Positions 36,996 through 44,453 of a DNA stretch of 64,000 bases are shown here, piece by piece (the stretch's first letter is position 1; every line of letters starts with the position of its first letter). Both the position numbers and the translations under genes were made by a program. The stretch is from [Lactobacillus] rogosae. Its GTDB lineage: Bacteria; Bacillota; Clostridia; Lachnospirales; Lachnospiraceae. The notes under the pieces were generated by a model. It was not told where the DNA came from. It saw only the letters and a program-made list of their open reading frames with translations, and did not search any database. Where the stretch lies: positions 62,001-126,000 of the forward strand of contig FONU01000008.1 in NCBI GenBank assembly GCA_900112995.1, given 5' to 3'.

Positions 36996-37439
36996 TTATT
37001 CTATGCTGTATGCCTGTATAAAATCATACAGCTGCTGTTCTCCCTTTAAACCAAGCCCGTCTGCACATTCTTCCTTTATGCTTTCTGGCAGCAATTCAAT
37101 ATCAATCTGGGCATAATCGTAGAATTCATATTCAATGTCCGAATTCTTCAATACGCCCCTGTATATTACAGCCTGTCCGTCCTGTAACTGCAACAGATAA
37201 TTATCCGTATATGTCTTATTCTGCTGTGATACCCCTGCTGTCTGCTGGGACGTCACCTGTTCTGTGCCAGCTCTTTTATTCTGCATATCTTCATACTTAA
37301 CTCTGTCCTTCTGTATGTCATCTATATGCTCATCGCCTGTATTGCTGCGTGACAGAAATACTATTGTTAATATTACAATTACAGCCGCCACAACACATAT
37401 TGATATAACATTTCTTCTATTAAATATACCATTTTCCAT
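36996..37439 (-). CDS. Membrane-anchored protein with BofC C-terminal-like domain
   Basis: About 147 residues: a basic N-terminus, one membrane segment (about 13-30), a Gln/Thr-rich linker, and a C-terminal unit 'YLLQLQDGQAVIYRG...IDIELLPESIKEECADGLGLKGEQQLYDFIQAYS'. That unit resembles the C-terminal domain of BofC, a forespore protein that in Bacillus controls SpoIVB and pro-sigma-K signalling. Similarity is by eye and modest. I chose the ATG at 37439 with GGAAGG upstream. It is located after cdd and before two flavoprotein genes. Confidence 0.6.
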   Translation of the reverse strand: MENGIFNRRNVISICVVAAVIVILTIVFLSRSNTGDEHIDDIQKDRVKYEDMQNKRAGTEQVTSQQTAGVSQQNKTYTDNYLLQLQDGQAVIYRGVLKNSDIEYEFYDYAQIDIELLPESIKEECADGLGLKGEQQLYDFIQAYSIE

Positions 37440-37523
37440 TCTTTTGCACCTTCCTTGCAATATGAATTTATATGGTAATTATTTGCAAAATGTTATATTT
37501 TATACATTTCATTTTACTATTTA

Positions 37524-37910
37524 TTACAATTTAAAACTATCAGGCAGTAAATAATCAATAGTATATTTAATTATCTCTCCAGCATTTTCAAGAATTATCT
37601 GCTCATTACCCTTAAAGAATTCACTCATAACCTGCCTGCATATTCCACACGGATACGTCTTTAAACCTGAAGATGACACTATGGCAATCTTAGCGAATTC
37701 TTTTCTACCCTCACTTACAGCCTTGAATATTGCTGTCCTTTCTGCACAGTTAGTCGCACCAAAGCTTGAATTCTCTATATTACAGCCTGTATAAATATGT
37801 CCGTCCTTTGTAAGTACGCAAGCCCCGACCTTAAACCTTGAATAAGGTGAATACGAATAAACCATTGCCTCTTTTGCTTTATCTAAAAGCTCTCTATCTG
37901 TGTATTCCAT
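37524..37910 (-). CDS. cdd: Cytidine deaminase
   Basis: Zinc enzyme deaminating cytidine and deoxycytidine in pyrimidine salvage. The 128 residues show 'AYSPYSRFKVGA'-type start, the zinc motifs 'GATNCAERTAIFKA' (Cys plus catalytic Glu) and 'PCGICRQ'. The ATG at 37910 is preceded by GAGAGGTATAGG. It follows ybeY by 123 bp; in many Firmicutes dgkA lies between ybeY and cdd and era follows cdd, but neither is present here. Confidence 0.95.
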   Translation of the reverse strand: MEYTDRELLDKAKEAMVYSYSPYSRFKVGACVLTKDGHIYTGCNIENSSFGATNCAERTAIFKAVSEGRKEFAKIAIVSSSGLKTYPCGICRQVMSEFFKGNEQIILENAGEIIKYTIDYLLPDSFKL

Positions 37911-37940
37911 TATACCTATACCTCTCACCCGCGATTTCTA

Positions 37941-38022
37941 TATTCTTATAACTGCAATATATAACCTCAATGTTGTCATTTTATAGTTAACTACAATATT
38001 ATCATTCTTATAATTGTAATAT
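37941..38022. repeat. Three degenerate direct repeats upstream of cdd
   Basis: Plus-strand units ATTCTTATAACTGCAATAT, TTATAGTTAACTACAATAT and ATTCTTATAATTGTAATAT end near 37960, 37999 and 38022. They fill most of the ybeY-cdd gap. They may be protein-binding sites or remnants of a local duplication. Confidence 0.45.
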
Positions 38023-38033
38023 ATCCAATATAA

Positions 38034-38543
38034 TTATCTTGTAATTCCTATATTATCAAGGACTTCTCTCTGCTTAGCTTCCATAACCTTGCTTTCTTCT
38101 TCTGTCATATGGTCATATCCAAAAAGGTGCATCATACTATGTGCAACTAAGAATGCAAGTTCTCTCACTTCACTGTGTCCATATTTTTCAGCCTGTTCAG
38201 CCACCTTCTCTACTGATACAACTATATCACCAAGCATAAGTTCACCTGTATCCGGATTAAAATAGTCCTCTGTGTTATTCTCAAATTCGTCTTCAAGTGA
38301 CTCAAAATCAGATGGTGCTTCATAATTAATCATAGGAAATGAGAGAACATCTGTAGGTGCATCAACTTCCCTGAACTCTTTGTTAATCTGATGTATCGCC
38401 TCATTATCCGTCAATGTGACATTAACCTCTATCTCATATGGACATTTCTCATATGCAGCTGCCTCATTAACAACCTCATTAATTATCTTCTCATAATCTA
38501 AATCTAACTTTTTATCTGTTTCATATTCTATATTAATTGTCAT
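38034..38543 (-). CDS. ybeY: Endoribonuclease YbeY (rRNA maturation factor)
   Basis: Single-strand endoribonuclease acting in 16S rRNA 3'-end maturation and ribosome quality control. The zinc motif HxxxHxxxxxH is seen in 'VAHSMMHLFGYDHMTEEE'. An acidic insertion of about 20 residues lies between 'DVLSFPM' and 'LGDIVVS'. I chose the ATG at 38543 over an in-frame one at 38669, because the longer N-terminus would only be an overlap with phoH; with 38543 the overlap is 11 bp. It is 169 residues. phoH-ybeY is a near-universal pair. Confidence 0.93.
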   Translation of the reverse strand: MTINIEYETDKKLDLDYEKIINEVVNEAAAYEKCPYEIEVNVTLTDNEAIHQINKEFREVDAPTDVLSFPMINYEAPSDFESLEDEFENNTEDYFNPDTGELMLGDIVVSVEKVAEQAEKYGHSEVRELAFLVAHSMMHLFGYDHMTEEESKVMEAKQREVLDNIGITR

Positions 38544-39603
38544 TCTTTCTTGTTCCTTTCTCTTTCTTACCCTGTCTGCTGTCGTAATTCTTTTTTGACC
38601 TGCCATCAGATTCTTTCCTATTCCGCCTGTCAAATTCTTTCTTGTTCTGTCTGTTCTCATATTCCTCATAAGCTTTTACAATCTTCTGTACAAGAGGGTG
38701 TCTTACTACATCGTGGTTAGTAAGCTTTACAAAACCTATCTCATCAACCTTTGAAAGCACCTTCATAGCAACGTCCAGACCAGATGTTACATCTCTTGGA
38801 AGATCCTTTTGTGTCTGGTCTCCAGTAACTACTACCTTAGAACCGAAACCTATTCTTGTAAGGAACATTTTCATCTGTGCAGGCGTTGTATTCTGTGCTT
38901 CATCTAATATTATAAACGCATTATCAAGAGTTCTTCCTCGCATATATGCAAGCGGTGCTACCTCTATAAGTCCCTTTTCCATATTAGCATTAAAGCTTTC
39001 TGCACCCATAATCTGAAAAAGTGCATCATATAAAGGGCGAAGATATGGGTCTACCTTGCTCTGTAAATCACCCGGAAGAAATCCAAGCTTTTCTCCTGCC
39101 TCTATCGCTGGTCTTGTAAGAATTATCTTATTAACCTCATTAGACTTAAATGCCTGAATAGCCATTGCCATTGCAAGATATGTCTTTCCTGTACCAGCAG
39201 GGCCTATTCCAAATACAATCATTTTATCCCTTATCTGGTCTACATAATTCTTCTGGCCTAATGTCTTTGGCTTAATTGGCTTTCCTGCTATAGTCCTGCA
39301 TACTGTATCGGAGTCTATCTCTAACATAGTATCCTGCTTATCATCAAATGATAACGATATTGCATAATCAACACTCTGTCTACTTATCTGGTTACCTCTT
39401 CTTGCAAGCTCTATAAGATTATCAAGCACGCCTCTTGCCCTTATAACATTAGCTTCTGCTCCTATTATCTTTACAACTCCGTCCCTTGCTATTAATTCTA
39501 TATTAAGATTACTCTCTATTGCCTTGGCATATTCATCAAACTGTCCAAACACCATACTGCTGTATTCTGCTGGCATATCAATAACAACTTCTACTTCACT
39601 CAT
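38533..39603 (-). CDS. phoH: PhoH family ATPase
   Basis: PhoH/YbeZ-type P-loop ATPase, functionally tied to YbeY in RNA processing. Walker A 'GIGPAGTGKTYLAMAMA' and Walker B 'AFIILDEAQNTTPAQMKMFLTR' are intact. The C-terminus is a highly charged Lys/Arg/Asn tail. I chose the ATG at 39603, with GAGG upstream, over one at 39639 that would overlap yqfD. It is 356 residues. It is preceded by yqfC and yqfD, the same order as in Bacillus. Confidence 0.94.
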   Translation of the reverse strand: MSEVEVVIDMPAEYSSMVFGQFDEYAKAIESNLNIELIARDGVVKIIGAEANVIRARGVLDNLIELARRGNQISRQSVDYAISLSFDDKQDTMLEIDSDTVCRTIAGKPIKPKTLGQKNYVDQIRDKMIVFGIGPAGTGKTYLAMAMAIQAFKSNEVNKIILTRPAIEAGEKLGFLPGDLQSKVDPYLRPLYDALFQIMGAESFNANMEKGLIEVAPLAYMRGRTLDNAFIILDEAQNTTPAQMKMFLTRIGFGSKVVVTGDQTQKDLPRDVTSGLDVAMKVLSKVDEIGFVKLTNHDVVRHPLVQKIVKAYEEYENRQNKKEFDRRNRKESDGRSKKNYDSRQGKKEKGTRKNDN

Positions 39604-39635
39604 TAATATTAATCCTCTTTCTATTAATATGTATA

Positions 39636-40832
39636 TCAATTAGTAACCGGAAGAAGTACTTCCAATTCTCCAGTACAGCTTCCTCTGTCATCAGTTGTAT
39701 CTATATTAACACGACAATCCATTATTTGCACTCCTTTTTGTTCCATATGTGAAATATACATCTGTAATCTTTCATTAAGAATATCTTCTAACTGGACATC
39801 ATTATACCTGTCATTCATAACTTTATATTCTTTTCTGTTCTCTACCCCAATAACAATTCCAGTATCTATCCCTCCTGCAACAATCAATGGATATTTCTGC
39901 GTTATTATATCATACTGCTCTATCCGCCTGTGCGGCTTGGTCAGCTTAATTAAGCCGCTGTTATTTTCTATAATTAACGAAGAATATCTCCTCTTGGTAT
40001 ACTGTCTGTATCCGTATTCTCTTTCCAGTATATCATCATAAGCAATTACTGTATGAACTAAAATGTCTGCATCAGGACATACATCTACCTGATACAGCTC
40101 CGTTCCTGAGTCATCAGTAACAGCCACCCTGCCAGATACTAACACCTGCCCCTCCTGAACCTCATCACCACAGGCTACTAGTGGTGTACCACTTCTTGTA
40201 ATTATCTTCTTAACAACACCCTGACAACTGCTTACTATATCTTCACCGTCACTATACACAGACTTCACTGCTTCTTTATTCATAGAATAATTTTCTTTTA
40301 TGTATACATTAACCATTGAGCCTTTTATCTCAACACTCGCCCATGTAACATCAAGATCATTTCTTATGCACTCTTCAATATACGCACAGTCAATATTTTT
40401 AAGCATATTTCCATTATAAACTTTCATATCCTTTATATAACTTTTCAAATACTCATCTGTGTATACATAATTACCATTAAAATTCACTTTCCATACGAAC
40501 ATTCCCAGAAGCTTTATTATAACAAATGCAATAAGCACCCCGTAGGCAAACGAATAATGCTGTCTGTATCTAAATATGTAATATCTTGGATAAGCCTTTT
40601 TGATAACTTTAATATGCACCCTTGCCGCCTTAACAAGATTTTTTATCATAAAGAAATCATTTCTTGCTATCCTGGCACGCACAGCATTATTGCCAGCTTT
40701 AATATGCTGTACATCAAAAAATATTATATCTTTTTTTCTGCACATATTAAAAAATGTATTTATACCATCCCCGCTTATTTCCAGTTCAATATAAAAAATA
40801 TGCTTCAATCCATCTTTAATACCCAGTTTCAT
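39636..40832 (-). CDS. yqfD: Sporulation protein YqfD
   Basis: Membrane-associated protein made in the mother cell during sporulation; YqfC/YqfD are required for efficient engulfment-stage development in Bacillus. The 398 residues have an N-terminal domain ('IKDGLKHIFYIELEISGDGINTFFNMC'), a membrane segment (about 95-115) and an extracellular region with the 'GTPLVACGDEVQEGQVLVSG' motif. The ATG at 40832 and a GTG at 40841 are both possible starts; GGGGTG lies upstream of both. Confidence 0.9.
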   Translation of the reverse strand: MKLGIKDGLKHIFYIELEISGDGINTFFNMCRKKDIIFFDVQHIKAGNNAVRARIARNDFFMIKNLVKAARVHIKVIKKAYPRYYIFRYRQHYSFAYGVLIAFVIIKLLGMFVWKVNFNGNYVYTDEYLKSYIKDMKVYNGNMLKNIDCAYIEECIRNDLDVTWASVEIKGSMVNVYIKENYSMNKEAVKSVYSDGEDIVSSCQGVVKKIITRSGTPLVACGDEVQEGQVLVSGRVAVTDDSGTELYQVDVCPDADILVHTVIAYDDILEREYGYRQYTKRRYSSLIIENNSGLIKLTKPHRRIEQYDIITQKYPLIVAGGIDTGIVIGVENRKEYKVMNDRYNDVQLEDILNERLQMYISHMEQKGVQIMDCRVNIDTTDDRGSCTGELEVLLPVTN

Positions 40833-40859
40833 ATTATACACAGCACCCCATTAACCATA

Positions 40860-41120
40860 TTACTCAAATGTAATCTCTTTAATCCTCCCTTTTATGGATA
40901 TTTCATCCATATCCAGATATCCTATATCAAGGTCACTTCCCTTAACGTGTACAATTCCACGCCTTGTAATGACTTTGACACTATCACATTCATACTCCAT
41001 TATTGATTTAAAATTCTCTATATACATTTCCTTATTGCCAATAACTGTAAGAATCGGCATAGTAACAGACTGCGGCATAACAACCGAACGCACATCTTTC
41101 GCACACCTAAACTTTCCCAT
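40860..41120 (-). CDS. yqfC: YabP/YqfC family sporulation protein
   Basis: An 86-residue protein of the YabP/YqfC family, with 'MPQSVTMPILTVIGNKEMYIENFKSIMEYECDSVKVITRRGIVHVKGSDL', a small beta-rich domain. The role is in sporulation, with yqfD. The ATG follows GGGGTAAGAT. It is isolated from rpsU by a strong terminator (41164-41202), so it needs its own promoter in the about 43 bp left or relies on readthrough. GCATATT, like a sigma-E -35 element, lies just after the terminator, but no matching -10 is clear. Confidence 0.88.
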   Translation of the reverse strand: MGKFRCAKDVRSVVMPQSVTMPILTVIGNKEMYIENFKSIMEYECDSVKVITRRGIVHVKGSDLDIGYLDMDEISIKGRIKEITFE

Positions 41121-41163
41121 ATCTTACCCCAGCATAACAACTTACGCTTATATATAAAATATG

Positions 41164-41202
41164 CAAAAAAATCCCGATGTATTCTAAAATACACCGGGAT
41201 TA
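41164..41202 (-). terminator. Rho-independent terminator after rpsU
   Basis: A 14-bp stem with one mismatch (41170-41183 with 41188-41201), including a CCCG/CGGG core, is followed on the minus strand by seven T residues. Confidence 0.9.
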
Positions 41203-41219
41203 AATATTTCGCTATCAAA

Positions 41220-41396
41220 TTAATTGAACTTACGTTTTCTAGCAGCTTCTGACTTCTTCTTGCGTCTTACGCTTGGCTTTTCGTAATGTTCTCTTTTACG
41301 AATTTCCTGCTGAATGCCTGCCTTTGCGCAGTTTCTCTTGAATCTGCGTAATGCGCTATCTAAAGACTCGTTTTCTTTAACGATGACATTTGACAT
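41220..41396 (-). CDS. rpsU: 30S ribosomal protein S21
   Basis: Small-subunit protein near the anti-Shine-Dalgarno region, 58 residues. Translation gives [20 protein letters not shown] and a strongly basic tail ending in [14 protein letters not shown], matching S21 throughout. The ATG follows AGGAAAAGG. It has its own strong promoter (41475-41502), a roughly 70-nt leader with possible secondary structure, and a strong terminator, so it is monocistronic. Confidence 0.97.
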   Translation of the reverse strand: MSNVIVKENESLDSALRRFKRNCAKAGIQQEIRKREHYEKPSVRRKKKSEAARKRKFN

Positions 41397-41472
41397 ACCT
41401 TTTCCTGACCACCCTTCTGTTGCGTAATTGTGCTGGGCAATACATATAGGGTTTTACCTAATCGCACAACAG
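41397..41472 (-). promoter_or_regulatory. Possible structured leader of rpsU mRNA
   Basis: Outer arms CTGTTG (minus strand, 41467-41472) and CAACAG (41417-41422) enclose two smaller hairpins, TAGG/CCTA and ATTG/CAAT, just before the rpsU ribosome-binding site. This could be an autoregulatory S21 binding site; inference only. Confidence 0.4.
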
Positions 41473-41474
41473 AT

Positions 41475-41502
41475 ATTATATCACAGAAATCACCTAAGTC
41501 AA
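41475..41502 (-). promoter_or_regulatory. Predicted strong sigma-A promoter of rpsU
   Basis: Minus strand shows TTGACT, a 16-bp spacer and TATAAT preceded by TGA (extended -10). Confidence 0.75.
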
Positions 41503-41581
41503 CAGAAATTTTGCGATTTTAGCACAATTTGTTAAATTAATATTATAACCAATATCATAGCGGTTATTATTACTATTATAA

Positions 41582-44221
41582 TTAAAGCTGTTCTGCAAGC
41601 ACTTCTGGTGCCTTCTTTAATAGCTCATCAATACCAGAAGCATTCTTACCACCAGCCTGAGCCATATTAGGACGTCCGCCACCGCCGCCACCAACAAGTG
41701 AAGCAACAGACTTAATAAGATTACCAGCATGAGCACCCTTTGCAACAACATCATCTGTAGCCATCGCTATCATATTAACCTTATCAGCCGCAAGTGCACT
41801 TACAACAAGCACAACACCTGAACCAATCTCTCCCTTTAACTTATCGCCAAGGTTTCTAAGTTCATTCATATCAACATTATCTACCTTAGTTGCAAGAAGC
41901 TTAACACCCTTAACATCAACAACATTATCTGTCACATCACCTAAAGCATTATTAGCAAGCTCTGCCTTAAGCTTATCATTCTCAGATATAAGTGCCTTAA
42001 TCTCATCATTCATTGTATGAATTCTTCTTACAAGCTGTGTGCTCTCTGCCTTAGCTGCTATTGAAGCTTCTTTTACAAGAGTTTCAAGGTTATTAAAGAA
42101 CTTAAGAACTCCCTTATCTGTAAGAGCTTCTATTCTTCTTACTCCTGCAGCAACACCTGACTCAGATACAATCTTAAAAAGTCTGATGTTAGCTGTATTG
42201 GCAACATGTGTACCACCACAGAACTCCTTAGAGAAGTCACCCATACATACAACTCTTACCTTCTCACCATACTTTTCACCAAAAAGTGCCATAGCACCTG
42301 TGTTCTTAGCTTCTTCGATTGTCATAATCTTTGTCTCTACTGGAATTGCCTCAGCAATCTTTTCATTGACAATATCTTCGACCTTCTTAATCTCCTCTTC
42401 TGTCATACTCTGGAAATGTGTAAAGTCAAATCTTAATCTTTCAGGATCTACATAAGAACCCTTCTGTTCAACATGGTTACCAAGTACAGTTCTTAATGCT
42501 TTCTGTAAAAGGTGTGTTGCACTATGATTCTTGCATGTATCTGCTCTGTATTCTGAATCTACAGTAAGAGTAACTGTATCGCCAGCTTTGAGCATACCCT
42601 TTGTCATAGTTCCAACGTGGCCAATCTTGCCGCCTTTAAGCTTGATTGTTGTATCAACCTTAAATTCGCCCTCAGAAGTTGTGATATAACCTTTATCACC
42701 TTCCTGACCACCCATTGTTGCATAGAATACTGTCTGATCAACGATAACTGTTCCCTTATCTCCTTCTGAAAGAGCTTCTACAACATCTTCTTCTGTTGTA
42801 AGAACTGTTACCTTGGAATCATTAGACAGCTTGTCATATCCAACGAATTCACTTGTGATAGCTGGATCAATCTTATCATATACAGTTGCATCAGCACCCA
42901 TATAGTTAGTTGTCTTACGAGCCTTACGTGCTTTCTCACGCTGCTCATTCATACATTTAATGAAGCCGTCTTCATCAATAGTTATGTTCTTTTCTTCTAA
43001 GATTTCCTTAGTAAGATCAATAGGGAAACCATAAGTATCATAAAGCTTGAAAGCATCTTCCCCAGAAAGAACGCTCTGGTTCTTCTCCTGAAGTTCCTTT
43101 TCCATATCTGAAAGAATACTTAATCCCTGGTCAATAGTCTTATTGAACTTATCCTCTTCCTCAGATATAACTTTAGTAATGAATTCCTTCTTTTCTTCAA
43201 GTTCTGGATATCCGTCCTTAGAACCTTCTATAACTGTTTCGCAGAGCTTTGATAAGAACTTTCCTTCTATCCCTAAAAGTCTTCCATGTCTTGCCGCTCT
43301 TCTTAAAAGTCTTCTAAGTACATAGCCTCTGCCTTCATTAGATGGCATAATACCATCACTTACCATAAATGTTACTGAACGTATATGATCTGTGATAACA
43401 CGGATAGATACATCCTGCTTCTCATCTTCCTTATACTTAACACCAGCCATCTCGCATACCTTATTACGGAGTGCCTGTAATGTATCAACATCAAATATAG
43501 AGTCAACGTCCTGAACAACAACTGCAAGTCTTTCGAGACCCATACCTGTATCAATATTCTTCTGGATAAGGTCTGTATAGTTACCCTTACCATCATTATT
43601 GAACTGTGAGAATACGTTATTCCATACTTCCATATATCTGTCACAGTCACAGCCTACCGTACAGCCTGGCTTTCCGCAGCCATACTTTTCGCCACGATCA
43701 TAATAAATCTCAGAACATGGACCGCAAGGTCCAGCACCGTGTTCCCAGAAATTATCTTCCTTACCAAATCTGAATATTCTCTCAGGTGCAATACCTATCT
43801 GTTTATTCCAGATTTCAAAAGCTTCATCATCCTCCTCATATATTGATGGATATAATCTATTGGCATCAAGTCCTACAACTTCTGTAAGGAACTCCCAAGA
43901 CCAATGAATAGCTTCTGTCTTAAAATAATCGCCAAAAGAGAAGTTACCAAGCATTTCAAAGAATGTACCGTGTCTTGCTGTCTTACCAACATTTTCAATA
44001 TCACCTGTACGGATACACTTCTGACAAGTAGTCACTCTTCTTCTTGGTGGGATTTCCTGACCTGTAAAATATGGCTTTAATGGAGCCATACCTGAATTAA
44101 TGATAAGCAGACTGTTATCATTATGTGGAACAAGTGAGAAACTCTTCATCTTTAAATGTCCCTTGCTCTCAAAAAAGTCAAGATATAATCTTCTTAATTC
44201 GTTAACGCCTCTGTACTGCAC
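41582..44221 (-). CDS. alaS: Alanyl-tRNA synthetase
   Basis: Charges tRNA-Ala and edits mischarged Ser/Gly. The class II core starts 'RRLYLDFFESKGHLKMKSFSLVPHNDNSLLIINSGM', the editing domain has 'HSATHLLQKALRTVLG' and 'CGGTHVANT', and the C-Ala domain has a Gly-rich 'GGGGGGRPNMAQAGG'. The start is the GTG at 44221, preceded by AGGAGGAAGAATAAA; an in-frame ATG at 44257 lies within the preceding small gene. It is 879 residues. No T-box is visible upstream. Confidence 0.97.
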   Translation of the reverse strand: MQYRGVNELRRLYLDFFESKGHLKMKSFSLVPHNDNSLLIINSGMAPLKPYFTGQEIPPRRRVTTCQKCIRTGDIENVGKTARHGTFFEMLGNFSFGDYFKTEAIHWSWEFLTEVVGLDANRLYPSIYEEDDEAFEIWNKQIGIAPERIFRFGKEDNFWEHGAGPCGPCSEIYYDRGEKYGCGKPGCTVGCDCDRYMEVWNNVFSQFNNDGKGNYTDLIQKNIDTGMGLERLAVVVQDVDSIFDVDTLQALRNKVCEMAGVKYKEDEKQDVSIRVITDHIRSVTFMVSDGIMPSNEGRGYVLRRLLRRAARHGRLLGIEGKFLSKLCETVIEGSKDGYPELEEKKEFITKVISEEEDKFNKTIDQGLSILSDMEKELQEKNQSVLSGEDAFKLYDTYGFPIDLTKEILEEKNITIDEDGFIKCMNEQREKARKARKTTNYMGADATVYDKIDPAITSEFVGYDKLSNDSKVTVLTTEEDVVEALSEGDKGTVIVDQTVFYATMGGQEGDKGYITTSEGEFKVDTTIKLKGGKIGHVGTMTKGMLKAGDTVTLTVDSEYRADTCKNHSATHLLQKALRTVLGNHVEQKGSYVDPERLRFDFTHFQSMTEEEIKKVEDIVNEKIAEAIPVETKIMTIEEAKNTGAMALFGEKYGEKVRVVCMGDFSKEFCGGTHVANTANIRLFKIVSESGVAAGVRRIEALTDKGVLKFFNNLETLVKEASIAAKAESTQLVRRIHTMNDEIKALISENDKLKAELANNALGDVTDNVVDVKGVKLLATKVDNVDMNELRNLGDKLKGEIGSGVVLVVSALAADKVNMIAMATDDVVAKGAHAGNLIKSVASLVGGGGGGRPNMAQAGGKNASGIDELLKKAPEVLAEQL

Positions 44222-44222
44222 T

Positions 44223-44372
44223 TTATTCTTCCTCCTGTTTAGCTGCCTTTTTAGCATCTAATCCTTTTCTAATCTTACCACCGGCAAATACTGCAAGAAC
44301 TAAAAGTCCAAGCATAACTACAAACTTTACCGCTTCAAATATTAATTCCGAAACTAATGTTAATCCTACCAT
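44223..44372 (-). CDS. Small membrane protein upstream of alaS (49 residues)
   Basis: Too short for usual gene finders. It reads MVGLTLVSELIFEAVKFVVM, then LGLLVLAVFAGGKIRKG and ends with a Lys/Glu-rich tail, i.e. one membrane helix with a charged cytosolic end. Evidence that it is real: a good AGGAAGG ribosome-binding site, a promoter (44425-44453) placed to transcribe it first, and a stop codon one base before the alaS GTG start, whose ribosome-binding site lies in its last codons. It may couple translation to alaS. Function unknown. Confidence 0.75.
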   Translation of the reverse strand: MVGLTLVSELIFEAVKFVVMLGLLVLAVFAGGKIRKGLDAKKAAKQEEE

Positions 44373-44424
44373 AAGCCTTCCTTTCTGCTACTGCCGGCTT
44401 TGCAGCAGCTATAAACAACATAGT

Positions 44425-44453
44425 ATTTTACCATAGCTCATATCAATTTTCAA
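44425..44453 (-). promoter_or_regulatory. Predicted sigma-A promoter of the small gene and alaS
   Basis: Minus strand shows TTGAAA, a 17-bp spacer and TAAAAT preceded by TGG (extended -10). It overlaps the last codons of the MutS-like gene. The leader then forms an 8-bp GCTGCTGC/GCAGTAGC hairpin with a 7-nt loop. Confidence 0.65.

Noticed and set aside
38544-38669. 42-codon N-terminal extension of ybeY
   Set aside because: It overlaps the phoH end, is not homologous to YbeY and lacks a ribosome-binding site; the ATG at 38543 fits the family.
44373-44442. T-box leader for alaS
   Set aside because: No AGGGTGGTACCGCG-type sequence or antiterminator is present, and the leader is too short. Only one small hairpin is visible.
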